A stretch of 64,000 nucleotides of DNA, taken from contig CAVORW010000001.1 in the NCBI GenBank assembly GCA_963698715.1, positions 620,001 through 684,000 on the forward strand, in the 5' to 3' direction. The translations under genes and the position numbers were made by a program. The notes under the pieces are model-generated. The model made no database searches. It saw only the letters and a list, made by a program, of their open reading frames with translations, and was not told the origin of the DNA. How positions within the stretch are numbered: the stretch's first letter is position 1; every line of letters starts with the position of its first letter. The stretch comes from CAWHJB01 sp963698715 (GTDB lineage: Bacteria > Chloroflexota > Anaerolineae > Anaerolineales > UBA4823). Positions 27,503 through 35,066 of this stretch are shown in pieces.

Positions 27503-28429
27503 CTAGGATTTTTGTTCCGGCAGATGGATCAAATCTGCGTTCTCGGGTGCATGGATGAATCCCCAGAAGGCGTCACGCGGCCGGTGGGGGCTGCTTCCGG
27601 CTTTGCGCGCCATATAAATCCTGCGCATAAGATTCAGCCCTTCCACTTCAAGATCGACAACATTGCCTCGTTCAAGGGGGCAGGCGGTGGCCAGTTCAGA
27701 CACAAAACCGATCCCATAGCCAGCCGCAACCGTTCGCACAATGGCTTCGGCATTGCCTAATTCCATGAAGATATTCAGGTCATCCAGGCTGATATCATAC
27801 TTGGCAAGTTCGGACAGTACCACCCGGAGTGTGCCCGAGGTTTCCTCGCGCAGGATAAGCGGCTCTTCAAGCACTTCACTAGCCTCGATTCGCTTCCGGA
27901 AAGCCCAGCGGTGGGAAGCAGGCACGATCAACGCGATCTTGTCACGGAAAAATTCCTGAGAATCCAAACCAGCCTCGGGGATTTCCCGGCTGAGCACCCC
28001 GATATGCGCCTCCTCATCCAGTAACCGGATGGCAACGTTTTCTGGTGTGCAAGCCAGGATACGGACTTTAACATTTGGGTAGTGCAGGCAAAAGCGGGCA
28101 GCCAGTTGGGGCAGCACATATTTCCCGGCTGTTGTGCTGCAGGCGACGCGCAGCTCGCCGATAATGTCTTTGTTCAAAGAGGCCATCATGGCTTGCAAGC
28201 TATTTGCATCGTGCAATAAGCGCCGTGCCCAGGGTAACAAAACCTTGCCGGCTTCTGTCAGGCTCAAGCCAGCATTGGCACGCTCGAATAAACGCACATC
28301 CAGGGATTTCTCCAGGTCGCGGATATACTTGCTAACCGTTGGTTGGGTGACGTGTAAATGTGAAGCAGTCTCCGAAAAACTGAGGGTTTGGGCTGCATCG
28401 AGAAAAACCTTTAATCGATCGATGTTCAT
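27503..28429 (-). CDS. LysR-family transcriptional regulator
   Basis: A 308-residue LysR-type protein with N-terminal helix-turn-helix (TASHLHVTQPTVSKYIRDLE) and a C-terminal effector domain of the CysB/CbbR kind. The ligand is unknown. It converges on the Qmo-like operon and may sense a sulfur or redox metabolite; that is inference. The native start is ATG 28427-28429 (MNIDRLKV). A mobile element begins at the next base and contributes an extra in-frame ATG (28430-28432), replacing the native leader and promoter. No good ribosome-binding site is visible upstream, only GACAAGA from the element. Confidence 0.88.
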   Translation of the reverse strand: MNIDRLKVFLDAAQTLSFSETASHLHVTQPTVSKYIRDLEKSLDVRLFERANAGLSLTEAGKVLLPWARRLLHDANSLQAMMASLNKDIIGELRVACSTTAGKYVLPQLAARFCLHYPNVKVRILACTPENVAIRLLDEEAHIGVLSREIPEAGLDSQEFFRDKIALIVPASHRWAFRKRIEASEVLEEPLILREETSGTLRVVLSELAKYDISLDDLNIFMELGNAEAIVRTVAAGYGIGFVSELATACPLERGNVVDLEVEGLNLMRRIYMARKAGSSPHRPRDAFWGFIHAPENADLIHLPEQKS

Positions 28430-28488
28430 CATTCTTGTCGGCGGAAACCACTCGCTTTAGCGGGTGGAGGAAGCCGACATCTCCTTTC

Positions 28489-29936
28489 GTATCTACTCAC
28501 CGGGTTGCAAAAGCCTGACAAAGTTTGGTAAAATTCTCAGCCTATGATGCGAGAAGACCTGAAAGCCCTGACCAAAGAAGAGCTGATCGATCTGATCCTG
28601 AAACAAGCTGAGCAGCTTGCCAAACTTCAGGCGGACTTTGAAGCGTTGAAGCTGAAGTTCGAGCAGAACCAGAAGAAGCCGCCGACCACGTCGTAGAATT
28701 CTTCGCAGCCGCCCTCCAAGGATCAGAAGGGTAATCAGCCCAAAGGACGGCGCAAACGCCGGCATGGTCCACCGCAGGGGCATGAGAAACACGAGCGAAA
28801 GTTCGTAGCGCAAGCGGATGAAGTGGTCCATATGGTGCCGCAACAATGCTGCCACTGCCATGCAGATTTGAGCGGAGAGACGGGCCGGTTGGTCAAGGTC
28901 AATCAAATCACGGAACTGCCGGAAGCCAAAGCACAAGTGATTGAAGTACGGCAGTACGAAGTAGTTTGTCCGGATTGCGAGCAGGCCCAGGTACAAGCGC
29001 CGCTGTGTGGGTTGGAGATGCAGCGAGCCTTCGGAGCCAGACTGGAAGCCTCGGTGGGGTATTACCGCCCAGAGCAGCACATGAGCTATGAACGCACCCA
29101 GAAAGCCCTGTTGGATCTGTTCGGGGTGGAGATCAGTCAGGGTGGGATCGACGAGATCATGAAACGAGCTGGGAAGCAAGCCATCCAGAAAGCCGCAGCC
29201 TTGCAAGTGGCCGTTCAACAGAGTGCCGTGATCCATTGTGATGAAACCAGCAGCCGGGTAGATGGGGACAACTGGTGGGAATGGGTGTTTTGCAGCGTCA
29301 ACACCGTGCTGCATGTGATCCGTTTCAACCGGAGCGTGGATGTCATCAACGAAGTCATGGGCCAATCGCAAGCCGAGGTCTGGGTGAGTGATTGCTGGGG
29401 TCCTCAGTTGAAAGCCCCGGCTCATGAGCGACAACTCTGCCTGGCGCATCAATTGCGTAACCTGCAAGCCGTCGTGGATGAACATCCGCTCCTGTTCTGG
29501 CCCCAAGCCATGCAAGCCCTGTTTCGGGCTGCCATCCATCTTCATCATCAACGCACTCATTTGCCTCCAGAACAATTCTCGACTGAAATCGTCCGCCTGG
29601 AACGGCTGTGTGACTGGCTGTTGCAGCGTTCGCTTTCACCACCCAAAGCCAAAACCTTGCAGCGTCGCTACCAAAAATATCGCCAAGCTCTGTTCGTTTT
29701 CCTGTATCGCACGGACGTTGAGCCAACCAATAATGTGGCCGAGCGCGCCTTACGCCCGTCGGTCATCCATCGCAAGGTCACGGGCGGTTTCCGCTCCGAC
29801 TGGGGTGCGAAAACATACGCTGCCCTGGCTTCGGTGATTGATACGGCTGAACTCTCCGGCACACGAGCTTTCGACGCTATTCAGTCCCTTTTCGGTCCGC
29901 CCGCTCTTCCTATTCCCGCTGTTGGTGAGTAGATAC
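28489..29936 (+). mobile_element. IS66-family insertion sequence (single-ORF type)
   Basis: The element is 1,448 bp with 13-bp perfect terminal inverted repeats GTATCTACTCACC (28489-28501) and GGTGAGTAGATAC (29924-29936). It is flanked by a perfect 8-bp target duplication CTCCTTTC (28481-28488 and 29937-29944), the length expected for IS66. The uninterrupted site is seen in copy B of the palindromic element at 32569-32576. Only the large transposase gene is present; the tnpA/tnpB accessory genes of larger IS66 elements are absent, as in ISBst12-like members. Confidence 0.93.
28544..29932 (+). pseudogene. tnpC: IS66 transposase (TnpC) with in-frame amber stop at codon 51
   Basis: A 462-codon frame if the TAG at 28694-28696 is read through. 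The N-terminal coiled coil (MMREDLKALTKEELIDLI), a basic linker, a zinc-finger-like CPDCEQAQVQAPLC region, and the DDE core (HCDETSSRVDG, VWVSDCWG, NNVAERALRP) are otherwise intact. The context PPTTS-stop-NSSQPPS shows that the stop replaces a Gln or Arg codon of the conserved TS-x-NSSQPPS motif; CAG to TAG is the simplest change. A restart at ATG 28823 leaves the catalytic domain but not the DNA-binding part. The stop codon lies inside the right inverted repeat. Confidence 0.85.
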
Positions 29937-29944
29937 CTCCTTTC

Positions 29945-30193
29945 TATAGTACAATTGTTCCAACAAACTGCGCTGTTGTTTGCGGGAAGTACGATAAATT
30001 CCTGCAAGCAGGGCTGCTGCGGGCCGACCCCGCTCTCTCTCGTAAGAGAAGTCAACCAGCCGAAACGCCGCCGGGTACAACAGCGCATAACCCGGAATAA
30101 CGGCGAATGTCTCGGAGTTGAGAAACGGTTTAGTACTTAGGGCACTCCACTACTCCAGTGACAAGCCACTCGCTTTAGCGGGTGGTAGTTGAC
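29945..30193 (-). ncRNA. HEARO/omega-RNA-like structured RNA, copy A (5' scaffold part)
   Basis: The minus strand starts with GTCAACTACCACCCGC and carries several stem-loops identical to those of copy B apart from one base (T at A where B has G) and an intact first hairpin. The last bases before the interruption end in TATAG and GAAAGGAG, which look like the ribosome-binding site of a lost IscB gene. The guide of an IscB-type RNA would come from the flank at 30194 upward. The IS66 insertion separates this part from the 3' hairpin at 28438-28480. Confidence 0.55.
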
Positions 30194-30348
30194 TGACCTG
30201 ATGCCTTTATAGATTTGGCTATCTTTGGCTTAAATCGCTACCCGCAGGGATTATACCAACGCGCCTTGGCGGGAACCGGAAGCCACTGAAGGGGCTTTGG
30301 TAAATCCTGGGATGAGGACCACCCCAGAGAGATCCCCAAAGAGGCGCT

Positions 30349-30603
30349 CTAATTGGCTGTCTCTAGTGCACTGGTCAGCCAGGTGGTCACCTCAGCCGCC
30401 GTGGGAATCCGGCCGGCGCACACTACTTGCTCGTTGATCACCAATCCCGGCGTGGAAATCACGTTGTAGGCCATGATTTTGGGGTATTCGGTTACTTTCA
30501 CAATTTCTGCTTCTATGGCCAGTTCTTCAACAATTTTGCGGGTAATTTGCTCAACTCGTTTGCAGTTGGCACACCCCGAACCAAGGACTTTTATTGTAAG
30601 CAT
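30349..30603 (-). CDS. Small thioredoxin-fold disulfide protein
   Basis: An 84-residue thioredoxin-like protein of the MTH895 type with GSGCANCKR (CxxC at residues 11-14) and the cis-proline region STPGLVINEQV. It lacks a signal peptide. It is 58 bp downstream of the permease gene on the same strand, and such pairs (permease plus small redox protein plus ArsR) are common in metal/arsenic resistance regions. It may reduce or deliver the metalloid; the substrate is not known. GGAGG precedes the start. Confidence 0.88.
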   Translation of the reverse strand: MLTIKVLGSGCANCKRVEQITRKIVEELAIEAEIVKVTEYPKIMAYNVISTPGLVINEQVVCAGRIPTAAEVTTWLTSALETAN

Positions 30604-30661
30604 TTTAACCTCCTGAAATCAATTGATATGATGATCGTCTTCTCCACCAGGGGTGGGATTT

Positions 30662-32119
30662 TCAGCCTACCGGCACCTGGGCAAGCTCTTCGCCGCGATT
30701 GACCAGCCACATGACCCCGGCCAGCCCGGCCAGGAACAAGGCCAGATAAAGGGCCACCAAACCGATCCCGGCGCCGTTTACCCAGGACCCATAGATCAGT
30801 CCGGCCAGGGTGGAGAATAGTGCTACCCAGCCGACGTAAACCCAGGCTTTTAAACGCCCGATGATCGCCGCAGTGATCAGGATGCTTTGCAGGCTGAGCT
30901 CCGGATCAGAGATCAGGTATGCCAACAGCGGGCCGCGATGCATGCCCATGTTGAGGAACATTTGGGCAATTGGGACTTCGACCAGGGTGGGGAAGTACAT
31001 AAACACCCCAAACACCACCCCGACGAAGTTCCCGACCAGCGTATTGCTTCCGGCTATGGCTTCGATCCACTCCGGGCGGATCAGGGTTCGGATAGCGCCC
31101 ACAGTGAAGACTCCCACCACCAGCAGTGGGAAGATCTGCTTGATAAATTTCCATGATTCCCACAGAAAGTCCCGGATTTCACCTTCGGTCAGCCCATATT
31201 TGAGCAGCAGGCCCAATAAGATGATGGTCACAAAAACCCCCAGGAATTTCCCGGTGAACGCCAGGGTGAGCCCAGCGGCGTGCGGGGTCATGCCCAGGGC
31301 GGCGATAGCCAAAGTCAGCCCGACCAGGCCGGTGGAAATCCATGTCCAGGCGTTGAAGCCCTCGTGGATCTTCTCGATCCCTTTCCAGGAGCTCAATCCA
31401 ATCAGGGCCAGCATCCCGATCAGGATCGCCCCCTGGGCGGTTACGCCTTCCTCGCCTCGGGCTGGGTCGAAAGGCACCAGCTGGAAGAGGAAGGCTTGGA
31501 AGCGATCCATCCCGCTGACGGGCAAGTTGATCTGCGCATAGGTGTGCTTGAGCAGTTCGATCTGGAAAGTGCCGGTCACCAGGAGAGCGACCAAAACCAG
31601 CAGAAAGATGACCGCAGCTCTGCGCATGGCGCCCTGGCCGGCAAACATTATGTCTGCAGCCTGATCGTGCTCGGCGTCCTCTTTGCGGAAGATCAGGGCC
31701 ATCAGCAAGCCAATCCCGATCCCAAAAGCTAGAGAGAGCAGCAGCCGGGCGATCGCCAGGTCCATGCCGATTACCCCGCCGGTATACACCAGCGCCAGGA
31801 TATTGATGGCCGGGGCTACAAACAGGAAAGTGATCGCCGGTCCTAAGCCGGCCCCTTTCTTGTAGATCCCCGCAAAGAGTGGGATGACCGTACAGGAACA
31901 GACTGCCAGCAGAAAGCCAGCAGCCGCGGCCGCCGGGTAGGAAATAAACTTGGGGGTGTTGCGCCCAAGGAAGCGCGTCACCGATTCCTTAGGGATCAGG
32001 GCAGTCATTGCCCCGGCAATGTAGAAGGCTGGCAGCAAGCACAGCAAAACATGCGCTGCCAGATATGCCGCCAGATTGCCCATACCGCTGTAAAGCAGGT
32101 TTTGCGCGAAGTCAAGCAC
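30662..32119 (-). CDS. Permease of the UPF0718/ArsP family
   Basis: A 485-residue membrane protein with about 10-12 helices. The family marker AVCSCTVIPLFAGIYKKGAGLGPA with its Cys-Ser-Cys is present, as is a later related half (GVVFGVFMYFPTLVEVPI). ArsP members export trivalent organoarsenicals; others may transport different metals or organics. I start at GTG 32119, which overlaps the arsR stop by 8 bp and has GGAGG upstream; the longer frame to 32194 would overlap arsR by 83 bp. A central soluble loop (RKEDAEHDQAADIM) is present. Confidence 0.85.
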   Translation of the reverse strand: MLDFAQNLLYSGMGNLAAYLAAHVLLCLLPAFYIAGAMTALIPKESVTRFLGRNTPKFISYPAAAAAGFLLAVCSCTVIPLFAGIYKKGAGLGPAITFLFVAPAINILALVYTGGVIGMDLAIARLLLSLAFGIGIGLLMALIFRKEDAEHDQAADIMFAGQGAMRRAAVIFLLVLVALLVTGTFQIELLKHTYAQINLPVSGMDRFQAFLFQLVPFDPARGEEGVTAQGAILIGMLALIGLSSWKGIEKIHEGFNAWTWISTGLVGLTLAIAALGMTPHAAGLTLAFTGKFLGVFVTIILLGLLLKYGLTEGEIRDFLWESWKFIKQIFPLLVVGVFTVGAIRTLIRPEWIEAIAGSNTLVGNFVGVVFGVFMYFPTLVEVPIAQMFLNMGMHRGPLLAYLISDPELSLQSILITAAIIGRLKAWVYVGWVALFSTLAGLIYGSWVNGAGIGLVALYLALFLAGLAGVMWLVNRGEELAQVPVG

Positions 32120-32516
32120 GTAGGCCTCCCAAAATGGTGATGGTTCCACTCTCGAGCGACGAACAAGACGGGCAGGCGCAATCTTGCTTCTCACCGGAAA
32201 GTGAGATGGCTGGCAGGCTGACCCCGGCGGCTCTTGCCCCAGATTCGATCAGGTCCAATAGGGCTGGTTTTTCCAGCCGGTAAAAGATATACTTGCCATC
32301 CCGGCGGGTCGTCACCAGCCCGCTGTCCCGCAGCGCCATCAGGTGCTGCGAGATATAAGCCTGACGCAGTCCAAGCATTGCTTCAAGATGGCAGACGCAG
32401 GCTTCCCGCTGCCCGATCGCCAGCAGAATCCGCAACCGGGCAGGCTGCCCTAAGGCTCGAAAGAGGGAAGCCGTTTTCCTGGCAAAGTTTTTTTCCGTAT
32501 AGGCTTTCATATTCAT
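32112..32516 (-). CDS. arsR: ArsR-family metalloregulator with CxC site
   Basis: A 134-residue ArsR/SmtB protein. It has REACVCHLEAML, the CVC As(III)-binding motif of classical ArsR, then helix-turn-helix LGLRQAYISQHLMALRDSG, the wing RDGKYIFYRLE, and an extra C-terminal CACPSCSS cysteine cluster. It should repress its operon (permease, thioredoxin-like protein) until metalloid binds. As with LysR, the native ATG (32514-32516) abuts a mobile element that adds a second ATG (32517-32519) and replaces the leader. The operator-promoter is therefore not in its original place. Confidence 0.92.
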   Translation of the reverse strand: MNMKAYTEKNFARKTASLFRALGQPARLRILLAIGQREACVCHLEAMLGLRQAYISQHLMALRDSGLVTTRRDGKYIFYRLEKPALLDLIESGARAAGVSLPAISLSGEKQDCACPSCSSLESGTITILGGLRA

Positions 32517-32813
32517 CATTCTTGTCGGCGGAAACCACTCGCTTTAGCGGGTGGAGGAAGCCGACATCTCCTTTCTATAGTACAATTGTTCCAACAAACT
32601 GCGCTGTTGTTTGCGGGAAGTACGAGAAATTCCTGCAAGCAGGGCTGCTGCGGGCCGACCCCGCTCTCTCTCGTAAGAGAAGTCAACCAGCCGAAACGCC
32701 GCCGGGTACAACAGCGCATAACCCGGAATAACGGCGAATGTCTCGGAGTTGAGAAACGGTTTAGTACTTAGGGCACTCCACTACTCCAGTGACAAGCCAC
32801 TCGGGTAGTTGAC
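32517..32813 (-). mobile_element. IS200/IS605-type palindromic element (HEARO/IscB relic), copy B
   Basis: A 297-bp uninterrupted copy of the element seen at 28430-30193. The left end has a long stem TGTCGGC...GCCGACA enclosing the CCACTCGC/GCGGGTGG hairpin. The right end TTGAC is at 32809-32813, but the right hairpin has lost 11 bases, which should stop further movement. Target flank TTCAT at 32512-32516, the same pentamer as in copy A. On the minus strand AAAGGAG-ATG remains at the point where a nuclease gene would begin, followed by only six more codons and a stop. Confidence 0.82.
32575..32813 (-). ncRNA. HEARO/omega-RNA-like structured RNA, copy B
   Basis: About 240 nt on the minus strand. 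The loop of the hairpin CCGGGT/ACCCGG (32702-32725) contains ACAACAGCGCA (32708-32718), which is perfectly complementary to TGCGCTGTTGT at 32600-32610, giving an 11-bp pseudoknot-type pairing about 100 nt apart. Short stems such as CTCTC/GAGAG and CTGC/GCAG lie between. A pseudoknotted RNA in an ATGA-flanked IS605-type element matches HEARO, now known as the omega RNA of IscB. I cannot run a covariance model, so the family call is provisional. Confidence 0.6.
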
Positions 32814-33010
32814 ATCCCTGAATGTATTTGCGAAAAAAAAAATTTCCCAACTGTAAACGGATGTGAATCATTGCTGAAGATAACACATTCGAAATTCTGA
32901 ATATATTTTATTCCAAAGCTAGATTGATGCGAGTAACGATAGTCAGCAAGCGCATGTGACAGTTGTCACTAATTTCTGGACACCTATCCCAATATCGCCA
33001 GATTTTCCCG

Positions 33011-33078
33011 CTTCCAGCCGGGCAGGGTGGCAGGGGGATGGGCGAAAACGTAAAACCACTATTCATTGCTGTGCTACC
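33011..33078. repeat. Degenerate direct repeat, copy 1
   Basis: Shares CAGGGGGATGGGCGAAAA, AAACCA and GTGCTACC with copy 2 at 33255-33323, at roughly 80% identity by eye. Confidence 0.6.
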
Positions 33079-33133
33079 CCGCACGCACAAACAACTACAT
33101 ATTTCCAGACTTTTCGGATCGATACCAAATTAA

Positions 33134-33173
33134 AAATCGCCGGCTTGCTTAAATTTGAGCAAGCCGGCGATTT
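33134..33173. terminator. Perfect 16-bp hairpin
   Basis: Arms 33134-33149 and 33158-33173 (core CGCCGGCTTGC) with an 8-base AT-rich loop, flanked by A and T tracts on both sides. A bidirectional terminator form. Confidence 0.65.
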
Positions 33174-33254
33174 ATGATTTTGGAAAGACCAGGCGATCCA
33201 AGCGCCACGGCATTTGCACAGTGGAACATCAGGTGGGAAAATACTGATTCTCCC

Positions 33255-33323
33255 TCTTCCAGGCGGGAAGGGGGCCAGGGGGATGGGCGAAAACCGTCAA
33301 ACCAATATTTATTGAGGTGCTAC
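33255..33323. repeat. Degenerate direct repeat, copy 2
   Basis: Second copy of the sequence at 33011-33078. It lies just downstream of the 34-residue peptide gene on the minus strand. Confidence 0.6.
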
Positions 33324-33350
33324 CACCTGAACTGGCTGTAAGGTAAAAGG

Positions 33351-33455
33351 TTATTTATCCTTTTTTGATTGTTCGCTTAATCCAGCCAGCACCAATGGGC
33401 CAATTGCTGCGATCGTGGCGATCAATCCGAAAATAAATAGAAAAGCATCGTTCAT
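33351..33455 (-). CDS. 34-residue hydrophobic peptide
   Basis: Starts MNDAFLFIFGLIATIAAIG and ends SEQSKKDK: one transmembrane helix with a charged tail. Its ATG overlaps the stop of the preceding small membrane protein gene as ATGA, a strong sign of translational coupling. GGAAGAAG lies upstream. It is a single-pass membrane peptide of unknown role. Confidence 0.65.
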   Translation of the reverse strand: MNDAFLFIFGLIATIAAIGPLVLAGLSEQSKKDK

Positions 33456-33631
33456 TTGGCGCTTCTTCCGGAATGCATCAAGGCGCCAAAGGACAAGATC
33501 GAAGGCACCCAAATACCTACAAATAAGCCAGCGTCTTTATCACCCATGAACCACAGGTAAACAGATAGCAGGAAGGACATGCCGGCTGCGATCAAGATCG
33601 TAATTTTACTGATACGCATATAATCAATCAT
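33452..33631 (-). CDS. Small two-helix membrane protein
   Basis: A 59-residue protein with two hydrophobic helices (ITILIAAGMSFLLSVYLWF and LFVGIWVPSILSFGALM). I use the ATG at 33631, six bases after GGAG; an ATG at 33643 lies inside that site region. It is coupled to the 34-residue peptide gene downstream. No known family is recognised with certainty. Confidence 0.7.
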   Translation of the reverse strand: MIDYMRISKITILIAAGMSFLLSVYLWFMGDKDAGLFVGIWVPSILSFGALMHSGRSAK

Positions 33632-33741
33632 ATTCGACTCCATTTCTCATCTTATTAGGGCCAACTAATTTATTGGTCTTTTCTGTAAATCACTTTAGAA
33701 GAAAGAGATTTTGTGGTGATCTGTTTGGGCGGTGTAGCCGC

Positions 33742-34371
33742 TTAGATGTCCAGGACACCCTGGTGGTCCTCGGTGTAAGCCTGGATCATGCGCTCGGCCA
33801 CCTCCTCGGGTTCGAGATGGTGGGGAGGCAATTTGAAGGGGACTTTATTCCAAAAAGGTGTATCAACTGCAGCAGGCCGGACGACGGTGACATTGCGCCG
33901 GCTTTCCTTACGCACCACTTCCGCAAACGCCTCCAGGCCGGCTTTCGCAGCTGCATAAGCGGATAGACCTGGCAGGCGCATGCGCTCGCTGATAGCCCCC
34001 AGGTAAAATAAGTGGGCATGCTCGGACAGCAGCGGCCAGGAAGAATGGGTGGTCAGAAAGGCCCCGGTCAGGTTGGCCTGCAGAATGCGCTGCCAATCGT
34101 CGATCGACGTCTCGGCAACCCGCAGGGAGGCGATGTCGCCGGCAGCGTACACCCACAGGTCCACCTCGCTGGTCACCTGGCTGATGGCAGTGATGGCCGA
34201 CTGGACCGAAAAAGCCTCGTTTAAATCCACCTCAAAGATGTGCTCTGCCAGACCGCTGAAGGAATCCGAATCCCGGCCGGCTGCCAGAATTTGCCACTCT
34301 GATTTGGCTAATTGTTGAATGACGGCCCGGCCGATCCCGCCGCCTGCCCCCCAGATTAATGCCGTTTTCAT
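33742..34371 (-). CDS. Short-chain dehydrogenase/reductase
   Basis: A 209-residue Rossmann-fold oxidoreductase. It has the NAD(P) motif WGAGGGIGRA, a YAAGD segment in place of the usual NNAG, and the catalytic YAAAK (Tyr-x-x-x-Lys) with a preceding serine in YLGAISERM. The start at 34371 is preceded by GAGGG; the longer frame to 34416 would run into the promoter. Substrate is unknown. It is divergent from the DoxX-like gene with paired promoters between them, so the two may be co-regulated. Confidence 0.85.
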   Translation of the reverse strand: MKTALIWGAGGGIGRAVIQQLAKSEWQILAAGRDSDSFSGLAEHIFEVDLNEAFSVQSAITAISQVTSEVDLWVYAAGDIASLRVAETSIDDWQRILQANLTGAFLTTHSSWPLLSEHAHLFYLGAISERMRLPGLSAYAAAKAGLEAFAEVVRKESRRNVTVVRPAAVDTPFWNKVPFKLPPHHLEPEEVAERMIQAYTEDHQGVLDI

Positions 34372-34406
34372 AAGCATACCCTCATCGTTTTCCATAATAG
34401 TATATA

Positions 34407-34435
34407 AATTTACCATATGACCTTGCTTTTGTCAA
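34407..34435 (-). promoter_or_regulatory. Promoter of the SDR gene
   Basis: On the minus strand TTGACA (34435-34430), a 17-base spacer and TAAATT (34412-34407) precede the SDR start by about 35 bases. Confidence 0.6.
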
Positions 34436-34445
34436 TGATATTTAT

Positions 34446-34463
34446 ACAATATATATACATTGT
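34446..34463. promoter_or_regulatory. ACAAT-N8-ATTGT inverted repeat between divergent promoters
   Basis: Lies between the two -35 boxes of the SDR and DoxX promoters. It is a possible site for one regulator controlling both genes; no regulator gene is adjacent. Confidence 0.35.
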
Positions 34464-34464
34464 T

Positions 34465-34493
34465 TTGACAAATCGAGAAATTCGAATTATAAT
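34465..34493 (+). promoter_or_regulatory. Consensus sigma-70 promoter of the DoxX gene
   Basis: TTGACA (34465-34470), exactly 17 bases and TATAAT (34488-34493): a perfect match to consensus. Transcription should start near 34500. Confidence 0.85.
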
Positions 34494-34534
34494 ATAGTCA
34501 ATATAAACAATTCATCACCCTTGTATTTAAGGAT

Positions 34535-35047
34535 ATGCTTACGAAACATATGAAAAATATAAACGCTCTCTTTGATCAATTAGATACCCGGATTACACAC
34601 TGGATGGCGCGCAATGGCATCCTCCTGCTGCGCGTTAGCATGGGGATTGTATTCCTTTGGTTTGGCGCTTTGAAATTCTTCCCCGGTCTCAGCCCGGCGG
34701 CCGACCTGGCAACCAGGACAATCGAACGCCTGACATTTGGCTTAATCGCTCCGGATGTTTCGATCTTAATCCTGGCAGTATGGGAAAGCCTGATTGGCCT
34801 GGGGCTTATCCTAGGCGTTTTTATGCGCGCCACGCTGCTGCTGTTATTTGTTCAAATGCTGGGAACCATCACCCCCATATTCCTCTTTCCGCATGAAGTG
34901 TTTTCAGCCATCCCCTATGCGCCGACCCTTGAAGGGCAGTACATCTTTAAGAATATGGTGTTAATCAGTGCTGGATTGGTGATTGGCGCTACGGTGCGAG
35001 GCGGCAAGGTCGTTGATGACCTGGCAGTTGCCCGCGGGGAGAATTGA
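34535..35047 (+). CDS. DoxX-family membrane protein
   Basis: A 170-residue protein with four predicted transmembrane helices (ILLLRVSMGIVFLWFGALKF, LILAVWESLIGLGLILGVF, LLLLFVQMLGTITPIFLF, FKNMVLISAGLVIGATV). This matches the DoxX/YkgB-like family, thought to act in redox or quinone-linked membrane processes. AAGGAT lies very close to ATG 34535; an ATG at 34550 is possible. The very strong promoter suggests high expression. It is divergent from an SDR gene. Confidence 0.8.
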   Translation: MLTKHMKNINALFDQLDTRITHWMARNGILLLRVSMGIVFLWFGALKFFPGLSPAADLATRTIERLTFGLIAPDVSILILAVWESLIGLGLILGVFMRATLLLLFVQMLGTITPIFLFPHEVFSAIPYAPTLEGQYIFKNMVLISAGLVIGATVRGGKVVDDLAVARGEN

Positions 35048-35066
35048 GGTCTAAACATCCTTAAAA

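Larger units (their letters stand above)
28430..30193 (-). mobile_element. IS200/IS605-type palindromic element (HEARO/IscB relic), copy A, interrupted by IS66
   Basis: Without the IS66 insertion and one target repeat the element is 308 bp and is 296/297 identical to copy B (32517-32813) over shared bases. Each end has the hairpin CCACTCGC-TTTA-GCGGGTGG. The three bases before the left hairpin, with one base between, are GAA, matching flank TTCAT (28425-28429); those before the right hairpin are CAA, matching the end TTGAC (30189-30193). This is the guide/cleavage-site pairing of IS200/IS605 elements. No nuclease or transposase remains. The minus orientation is given because the encoded RNA reads that way and the element ends just before ATGA, the known HEARO integration site. 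Confidence 0.8.
32814..33350. other. 537-base intergenic region without genes
   Basis: It contains two degenerate copies of a ~68-bp sequence and one strong hairpin, listed separately. I see no tRNA and no convincing reading frame. Confidence 0.6.

Noticed and set aside
28493..29575. 360-codon minus-strand frame antisense to the IS66 transposase
   Set aside because: It mirrors the codon pattern of the transposase, has no family resemblance and includes the IS end.
32516..32719. Minus-strand frame MRCCTRRRFGWLTSLTRESG... in both palindromic elements
   Set aside because: The same frame appears in both copies only because the RNA sequence is conserved; base pairing explains the conservation better than coding.
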